Positions 53,277 through 61,100 of a DNA stretch of 64,000 nucleotides are shown here, in pieces; the stretch's first letter is position 1; each line of letters starts with the position of its first letter. Source of the DNA: Bacteroidales bacterium (GTDB lineage: Bacteria; Bacteroidota; Bacteroidia; Bacteroidales; P3); NCBI GenBank assembly GCA_017522105.1, contig JAFXAA010000013.1, positions 1 through 64,000 on the forward strand, written 5' to 3'. The notes below the pieces were generated by a model that worked only from the letters and a program-made list of their open reading frames with translations, was not told where the DNA came from and did no database searches. A program made the translations under genes and the position numbers.

Positions 53277-54653
53277 TCAGCCGAGGCGTTTGAACTGGCA
53301 TGTGAAGTGGCGCATCAGCTCGGCCTCCCATGTAATCTCCAGACCGCGTTTGATAGTGTCGCGGCGGTCGTAGACGTTCTTCAGGGCTGCGGCGATGACA
53401 TCCATGTGGTTGTTGGTGTACACGCGGCGCGGTATGCAGAGGCGCACGAAGTCGTTGCCACCGAAGCGGTTCTTGCGGGTCACCGGGTCGCGGTCGGCCA
53501 GCACGTAGCCGATCTCGCAGGCGCGGATGCCGGCCTCGAGATACAGCTCGCAAGTCAGCGTCTGGGCGGGGAACTCCTCCTTGGGCACGTTGCTCAGCAC
53601 CTTGTCGCCGTCGACGAAGATGGCGTGGCCACCGGCGGGGCGCTGGTAGGGTATGCCGTACTCATCGAGCTTCTTGGCCAGGTAGTGGACCTGCTTGATG
53701 CGGGTCTCGACCATCTCAAACTCAATGTTTTCCTTCAAACCCACCGCCAAGGCGTCCATGTCGCGGCCGTTCATGCCGCCGTAGGTGAGGAAGCCCTCGA
53801 AGGGGATGCAGAAGAGCTTGGCACCCTCGTACCAGTCCTTCTTGTTGGTGGCGATGAAGCCGCCCATGTTCACCAGGCCGTCCTTCTTGGCGCTCATGGT
53901 CATGCTGTCGGCGTAGCTGAACATCTCCAGGGCGATCTCGCGCAGGGTCTTGTTCTCGTAGCCTTTCTCGCGGGTCTTGATGAAGTAGGCGTTCTCGATG
54001 AAGCGGGCGCTGTCGACGTTGACGGGCACGCCGTATTTATGGCAGAGCTCGCAGGTCTCGCGGATGTTCTGCATGCTCACGGGCTGGCCGCCGACGGTGT
54101 TGTTGGTCACCGTGAGAACCATGAAGGGCACATTGCCCTTGTTCTCCTGCAGCACCTTCTCCAGCTTGACCAGGTCAACGTTGCCCTTGAAAGGCACCTC
54201 AAGCTGAGTGTCATAGGCCTCAGGCACAGTGACGTCGATGGCGAAAGCCTTGCGGCTCTCGATGTGGCCCTTGGTGGTGTCGAAGTGGGCGTTGCCGGGC
54301 ACCACCATGCCGGGCTTCACCAGGTAGCTGAACAGCACGTTCTCGGCAGCGCGGCCCTGGTGGGTGGGGATGACGTACTCGAAGCCAGTGAGCTCCGTGA
54401 TGGTATCCTTCATGTGGTAGAACGAGCGGGCTCCGCCGTAGCTCTCGTCGCCCTGCATCATGGCCGCCCACTGGCGGTCGCTCATGGCGCCCGTACCGCT
54501 GTCGGTCAGCAGGTCGATGTAGACGTAGTCGCTCTTCAGCATAAAGACGTTGTTGTGGGCCTCTTTCAGCCATTTCTCGCGCTGCTCGCGAGTGCTCTTC
54601 TTGATGGGTTCAACCATCTTGATTTTCCATGCTTCTGCAAATGGTAGTTCCAT
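53277..54653 (-). CDS. tnaA: Tryptophanase (tryptophan indole-lyase)
   Basis: The 458-residue PLP enzyme splits L-tryptophan into indole, pyruvate and ammonia. It shows IDLLTDSGTGAMS, IPTHQGRAAENVLF, NNTVGGQPVS, the PLP lysine block MSAKKDG (Lys256/257) and the C-terminal RHFTC. It is preferred over tyrosine phenol-lyase because it has His449 in that C-terminal motif, where phenol-lyases have Phe, and Ile in AGIRACEIG, where they have Arg. The ATG at 54653 begins the conserved MELPFAEAWKIK; the longer upstream frame is leader. It probably has its own promoter and long leader. Confidence 0.9.
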   Translation of the reverse strand: MELPFAEAWKIKMVEPIKKSTREQREKWLKEAHNNVFMLKSDYVYIDLLTDSGTGAMSDRQWAAMMQGDESYGGARSFYHMKDTITELTGFEYVIPTHQGRAAENVLFSYLVKPGMVVPGNAHFDTTKGHIESRKAFAIDVTVPEAYDTQLEVPFKGNVDLVKLEKVLQENKGNVPFMVLTVTNNTVGGQPVSMQNIRETCELCHKYGVPVNVDSARFIENAYFIKTREKGYENKTLREIALEMFSYADSMTMSAKKDGLVNMGGFIATNKKDWYEGAKLFCIPFEGFLTYGGMNGRDMDALAVGLKENIEFEMVETRIKQVHYLAKKLDEYGIPYQRPAGGHAIFVDGDKVLSNVPKEEFPAQTLTCELYLEAGIRACEIGYVLADRDPVTRKNRFGGNDFVRLCIPRRVYTNNHMDVIAAALKNVYDRRDTIKRGLEITWEAELMRHFTCQFKRLG

Positions 54654-54769
54654 AGTGATATTTTTTTTGTTGTTTTTAAAATTAATGCCAAAATACGCAC
54701 AAAATACATTCCAGACCACCGCCACCAACACCTTTCTCACCCGCCGCACAGCCTGGATTTCAACCACGT

Positions 54770-54847
54770 TCAGAAATCATAAACATCTCTCCTCTTGATA
54801 TTTAAGAAGAGTTTATGCTCTGTCATATTGGGGTTGTACTTTGTCAT
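54770..54847 (-). CDS. Candidate 25-codon leader peptide upstream of tnaA
   Basis: A small frame (MTKYNPNMTEHKLFLN, then IKRRDVYDF) starts within about 7 nt of the predicted transcription start and ends 117 nt before tnaA. Unlike TnaC of enterobacteria it contains no tryptophan. It may be chance; its position at the 5' end of the leader is the only support. Confidence 0.3.
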   Translation of the reverse strand: MTKYNPNMTEHKLFLNIKRRDVYDF

Positions 54848-54850
54848 ATT
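54821..54850 (-). promoter_or_regulatory. Direct repeat TGTCATATT x2, 21 nt apart, at the tnaA transcript start
   Basis: TGTCATATT occurs at 54821-54829 and 54842-54850. The 21-nt start-to-start spacing equals two DNA turns, as expected for an operator bound by a dimer on one face. It lies just downstream of the predicted start site. Confidence 0.4.
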
Positions 54851-54857
54851 TCGCGTG

Positions 54858-54888
54858 CAAAAATATATAAAAAAAACAACATGGCAAA
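54858..54888 (-). promoter_or_regulatory. Predicted tnaA promoter
   Basis: On the minus strand TTTG (54885-54888) is followed after 19 nt by TATTTTTG (54858-54865), matching TTTG-N19-TAnnTTTG. The resulting leader to tnaA is about 200 nt. Confidence 0.6.
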
Positions 54889-54983
54889 ATAAAAATCCAC
54901 CCACGGCAAATTTTTTCTCCACCACCACTCCAACCCCGTCCCCAGCACCCCGACCGGCCGACGCCGTCCCCACGGAGTCCCTA

Positions 54984-55062
54984 CGGCATTTCTTCAGTAG
55001 TTCTTCAGTAGTTCTTCAGTGTTTGACTGAAGAACTACTGAAGATCTACTGAAGAAATGCCG
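54984..55062. repeat. 79-nt near-perfect palindrome built of 11-nt units (family A)
   Basis: Two 37-nt arms pair at 36 of 37 positions around a 5-nt loop (GTTTG). The arms iterate TTCTTCAGTAG and are capped by CGGCAT. The left flank GGAGTCCCTACGGC is shared with the palindrome at 3183. It lies in the divergent gap between tnaA and the giant surface-protein gene, where a terminator would not be expected. The stretch from 55063 to 55169 is GC-rich and shows no promoter consensus. Confidence 0.88.
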
Positions 55063-55169
55063 GTGGAGGGCCGGTGGGGGCTGGGGGAAATGCGGCAGGG
55101 GTGCACGGAGTGGTTTTTTTACCCTCGCACACAATAAACACGCACACCTGCGCGTTTAAATATGCGTTC

Positions 55170-58100
55170 ATGCTGAAAAAGCGGCTCATAGTGCTGTTGC
55201 TGCTTACCGTGGCCGGAGCCGCGGCGGGGCAGACGGTGTGCGACTCCGTGGAGGCACCGTGGCGCGAGCGTTTCGAGGGCTACGGCAGCGGCGTGGAGCA
55301 CATGCCGCCATGCTGGGTGGCACAGCGCAACTACGATATGGGCTACCCGCCCCACCTCTCGGCCCAGCGGGCCCACGGCGGTGCGGCGTCGCTGGTGCTC
55401 TACCCCGGCACCAGCGCCGAGAGCCACTACAGCATGGTCATAGCCCCTCCGCTGGCGGGACTGGCCTCGCTCGACGGCCTCTTCCTGCGCTTCTGGTTCC
55501 TCTCACCCTCCACGGCGGCACGCCTGGTGGTGGGTTTCTGCGCCGACACGGGGCGCTACACACGTGCTTTCGAGGCCATAGACACGCTGCACGCCGACCA
55601 GGGCGCGCGCTGGCAGGAGGCGGTGATAGACCTTTCGGCCTACGGCGGCAACGGACGGCGGCTGGCGCTGCGCATGGAGCGCGCCCTGCAGCCCGACGGG
55701 GCGGAGATGTATGTGGACGACGTGCGCATTGAGAGCTGCGGCACCTCGGAGCCGACAGTGTCGCACGTGGGCAGCACACAGCTGACGCTGCACTTCGAGA
55801 CCTACGGCGCCGGCGTGGTGGAGGTGGCCTGCGGCGTCGACACCGTGCGCCCCGCCCAGGCGCCGCTGACGTTCACCGGCCTCACGCCCGACAGCCTCTA
55901 CACCTTCAGCGTGGGCTGCGCCGGCGGCGAGCGGCAGACCGTCAGCGTGCGCACCATGGAGAGCGCCGGCATGGAGCTGGCCTACTACGAAGACTTCAGC
56001 CGCACGGACAGCGTGATGCCGCGCCGGTGGCGCCGCCCCACGCCCAACCAGCCGCAGATCAGCGGCGGGGTGCTGCGCCTGATGCCCTCGGTGGGCGACA
56101 GCAGCATGGCCGTGATGCCCCTGCCCGCAGGGGCGGCGCTGGCCGACCTGACCCTCGCCATGAGCCTCACCGCCACAGGCACGGCACGCCTGGTGGCGGG
56201 AGCCGTGGAGTTTCCCGAAGAGGCCGCCACCTTCACGCCCATCGACACCCTGGAGCCACAGGCCGACGGACGCGTGCTGCTGCCGCTGCATGCCTACAGC
56301 GGCACAGCCCCCTACCCTGCCCTGCTGGCCACAGGCAGCGGCACGGTGACCGTGGACGACCTGCGCCTGGCACGCTGCATGCTCGACAACCAGCGCATAT
56401 ACAATATCACCGAGAGCGAGGCCACGGTGGCGTGGGACACGCTGCTGCTGGCCGACGGAGCCACGGTGCTCGTGGAGTACGGCCCGGCAGGATTCACCCC
56501 CGGCACAGGCACACGCCTCACGGCCACGGCGTGCCCCATGACGCTGGCGGGTCTCGACAACGACACCCCCTACGACCTGTATGTATGGCCCTCCTGCGGC
56601 GATGCGCCGGCGGCCTGCGACAGGCTGACCTTCCGCACCTTCGCCCACGAGGTGGCGCCGCCCTACTGCGAAGGCTTCGAGGGCGGCACCGCGCTGCCCC
56701 AGGGGTGGGTGGACGGCGGCGGCGCCACCGTGGGCACCAACTCCTACCGCGGCAGCCGCGCCCTGCGCCTGGCGGCGGGAGGCAGCGCCACGATGCCCCT
56801 GCTGGGCGACGCCACACCCGACACCTGCTGGCTTGAGTTCTACGCCATAGGCACCGGCAGCCTCGTCGTGGGGCGCCGGGCCACGCCCTACGACCCCGTG
56901 ACGCCCACAGACACCCTGACGGGCAACAACGCCTGGCGGCGCTATGTGGTGCCCGTGGTCGGCGCGGCAGGCAGCTGTCTGACCCTCAGCGCCTCGGCAG
57001 TGTGGAGCATCGATATGCTGAGCCTGCGCACGGCGGCGCTGCGCACGGCGGCTGTCAGCGGCGTAGAGCTGACATCGGCACGCATAGAATGGAGCCTCTA
57101 CAGCGGCGACAGTGTGGCTGTGGAGTATGCTGCTCTGGCACCCGGCGCCAGCGACTTCACCCCCGGCACGGGAACCCTGGTGGCCAGCGACAGCACCATG
57201 ACCCTCGACGGGCTGCAGCCCGACACGCGCTACGGCGTACACCTCTCCCCCCTCGATGGCGGCGAGGCGGCGGCATGCAGCTACATAGCACTGACCTTCA
57301 CCACCCTTGCACCACCGCTGGAGGTGCCTTTCTGCCAGACCTTCGACGCCCTGGCGGCAGGCTCCTACCCCAACGGGTGGCGGCGCCTTTCGGCGGTGGG
57401 CACCTACCCCATCGTCAGCAGCCAGCGCAACCTCACGGGCGGCCGCTCGCTGCTCTTCAGCGCCCAAGCAGGACGGCCCACGGTGGCCGTGCTGCCCGAC
57501 GCCGACAACTGCCTTCCGGCACGCACGGTGGCCTTCTGGGCCAACAGCACGGCAGGCCACACGGCGGCACGCCTGCTGACAGGCTACATCACCGATGTCA
57601 CCGATGCCTCCACCTTCGTGGCCGTGGACACCATGGCCTTCAGCCGTTCCGACAGCTGGCTTCACCACATGGCGCACCTCGACAGCGTGCCGGGGCACCT
57701 GGCGCTGATGCTCAGCACCGACGGCGCGGCGGCGACAGCATACCTTGAAAACCTCTGTGTGGAGCCTTGCGTGGCCCACAACATCAGGGTCTATGACCTC
57801 GACAGTGTCTCGGTCAAGGTGAGGTGGGACGCCACCGACAGCCTGGCGCTGCTCTGCCATGTCACGGGTAGCGGCATCAGCCGCACAGACACCCTGCTGA
57901 CGTCGCCGGCCACCATCACGGGCCTGGACAGCAACCGCAGCTACACCCTCACCTTCGAGGCCCTCTGCGGCTGCGGCACCTACGGCGCGGCCTACTACAC
58001 TGGCTACGGCTCCACCGGCAGCACGGCCAACCACGGGAGCACATCCATCGGCATCAATACCCGTCCCGGCACATACCGCTTGCCTTACTGCAACAACTTC

Positions 58101-61100
58101 GACGGACTGCCTACAGGGCGCACGCCGACGGCATGGACCATCCGCGGCACGGCTTCGGCCACCGACCGCAACCGCCACGGCGGCAGCCACAGCCTGCAGT
58201 GCAGCGGCGGCAGCACCTTGAGCCTGCCCCCGATGGCCGGCGTGGCCTCGGCGGTGGTGGGCTTCTACATCTACGGCATGCACGAAAGCCTGCTGGCCGA
58301 TGAGGCCATAGTGGTGGGCGTGATGACGAACCCCGACAGCGCAGGCACCTTCACGCCCGTGGACACCCTGCGGCTCACGGCCCTCGGCAGCTGGCAGCAC
58401 CTCGTGGCCGACATGGGCGCATACACTGGTGACGGACAGTACATCACCATCGTCACACCGCAGGGAAGCGGCACCCTCTTCATCGACGACCTGACCGTGA
58501 CAGCCAGCGCCATAGGCGAGGCCACGGCGACGGCGGCGGGCGAGGTGGCGTGGCGGTCGTGGCACAGCGTTGACAGCGTGCTCATCGAGTACGGCCCCGC
58601 AGGCTTCGCCCCGGGCGACAACACAGGCCTGCGCGACACCGCGCGCACCGGCGGCACCGACGGTATGCACAGCCACACACTGCAGAATATTGCCCAAGGC
58701 AACAGTTACGACATATACCTCACGCCCTTCGTGGGCGGCATCACCACCTGCCAGAGGCTCAAAGCATCGATTGCCGCCGCGGCGGCGACGCCCTACTGCG
58801 AGAACATGGAGGAGGCGCTGCCGGCAGGAATCCCCTTCGGGTGGGCCGTGGCCCGGAGCAACAACGGCACACCGACCATGGCGACCCTCGGCGGCAGCCA
58901 GACGCTGCACCTGCACGCCGCCGCCGGCAGCCCCTCAGTGGCGGCCCTGCCACAGCTGGCAGTGGACGACATAGGCAGCCACCAGCTGACTATGCACCTG
59001 CGCACCAGCAACCACAACCGCGCCCGCCTGGTGGTGGGCCAGATGGCAGTGCCAACTGACCCCAACACATTCGTCCCGCACGACACACTGACGCTCAGCA
59101 CCTCGGCCTCATGGCATACGGTGCAGCTCCCATTGACACGCTTCTCGGGCACCGACCACATAGCCCTCGCGGCGCAGGCTACGGTGCAGAGCGTAGACAT
59201 CTGGGTGGACGACCTGACGGTGACACGCGGCCTCGCGCCGCAGGTGGCCGTGGTGTCGGCACGCAGCCTGCTCCTCACCAACAGCGACACCGACTATTAC
59301 ATTGACTATGCACCCATAGGGACACCCGCTGGCGAAGGCACTTCGGAGCACATCACGGCAGCCTCGCACCTCATCACGGGCCTGCAGCCGGAGCAGAGCT
59401 ACCGCCTCTACAGCAGCCACGACGGCGTGCCCACATGCCTGGAGCCTGTGGTGGTGACCATGCCGTCGGAGGAGAGCCTCCCCTACTGCCACCAGCGCGA
59501 CACCGTGAGCAGCCTGGTTTTGCCCGAGGTGGCCATAGACAGCACACGGCACCTGCACCTCTACTTCCGCCTGCGCGGCGGCACGGCGGTGGTGGCCGGA
59601 GTGCTGGCACAGCGCGACGACTGGAGCACTTTCAGCGCCATAGACACCGTGGAAGCACCTGCCGGCACCTGGGGCGAGGAGCATGTGAGCCTCATCGCCT
59701 ACGACGGCGAGGGGCGCTTTGTGGCGCTGCGCACCGTGGGTGGCACCAACGCGATAATAGACGGCCTCACCGTGTCGGCCTGCGAGCTGCCCACGGTGAG
59801 CCTGACAGCTGACAACCACGCCCGTATCGAGGGCGCCGGGGCTGTGGAGTACGGCCCTGCAGGCTTCGCCCAGGGCACAGGCACCACCGTGGAGGCACCC
59901 ACCGACGTCACCCTGGCCAACAGCACCAGCTACGACTTCTACACCCTCTGCGACAGCGGCACAACCACCTGTGCGGCACCCCTGCGCCTGACCACGGCCA
60001 CAGACCGCTGCCCCCTGCCCGACAGCCTGACGGTGGCACAGCCCGGCAACGGCCGTGTGGTACTGGGCTGGGATACGGCCTACGGCGGCTTCTGGATAGA
60101 ATATATGCACTCCGGCGGCACCGCCGGCAGCGGCACCACCGTGCACGTCACGGCGCCGCCGTTGGCACTGCTGCTGGACCCCGACACATTGTACGACATA
60201 TATGTGCGGTGCGACAGCGCCGAGTTCACCGCCAGACCGCCGCAGCACGTGGCCACCCTGGCCTCGTCGGCACCGCTGCCCTACTGCGAAGGCTTCGAGG
60301 ACGAGCTCGCCGGATGGCGCGTGCTGGCCGACCGCAGCGGCAACTACGCCGCCGTGAGCGCCGGCAACGCCCGCAGCGGGACAGCGAGCCTCAAGGTGAG
60401 CAACTACTTCGGCACCACCTACCTCGTGCTGCCGCAGCCGGACATCGACAGCCTGCGCCACCTCGCCGTGTCCTTCTATGCCCGCCTCACGGGCAGCAAC
60501 GGTCACACCGTGACCCTCGGCGCCATGAGCGATGCCGGCGACCCGCAGACCTTCGACTCGCTGGCGGCCTTCACGTCACTGCAAGGAGCCTACAAACGGT
60601 GCTTCCACGCCCTGCGCGACTACTATGGCGGCGGACGCTTCCTGGCGCTGCGTTTCTGCGACGACGACATAGCCTACATCGACGACCTGCAGGTGACCAC
60701 CTGCGCCGCCTACAACGTCAGCATGACCGAGATGGAGGCCGACCACGTGACCATAGCGTGGCAGCAGACCGGCAGCCCCGCCGTGAGCATCAGCTACGGC
60801 CCCGTGGGCGACGGAGCCACCACCACGGTGCAGCCCACCGCGTCGCCCTGCCGCATAGACGGTCTCTCGCCCCTGACCAACTACATCTTCAGCGTCAGCC
60901 ACAGCTGCGCCGAGACGTGCGACAGCATGACGGCGCCGCCCGCCGACACCTTCTACACCTTCACGCCGCAGGGCGGCACGGGGTGCATAGACTACACCGA
61001 CCTCCAGGCCCCCTACGTCACCTGCAGCCACGGCAGCTACCAGAACCCCATGGCCACCCTCGGAGCCGTGAACCATGGCTACCAGAGCGCCACAAGCCGC

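Noticed and set aside
53277-54653. Tyrosine phenol-lyase
   Set aside because: The C-terminal RHFT has His where phenol-lyases have Phe, and the AGIRACEIG segment has Ile where they have Arg; both favour tryptophanase.
55503-58916. Minus-strand open frame of 1137 codons, with similar ones at 59109-60506 and 60576-62609
   Set aside because: All lie opposite the giant surface-protein gene, read as His/Arg/Gly/Ala-rich sequence without domains, and reflect strand-asymmetric GC-rich codons.
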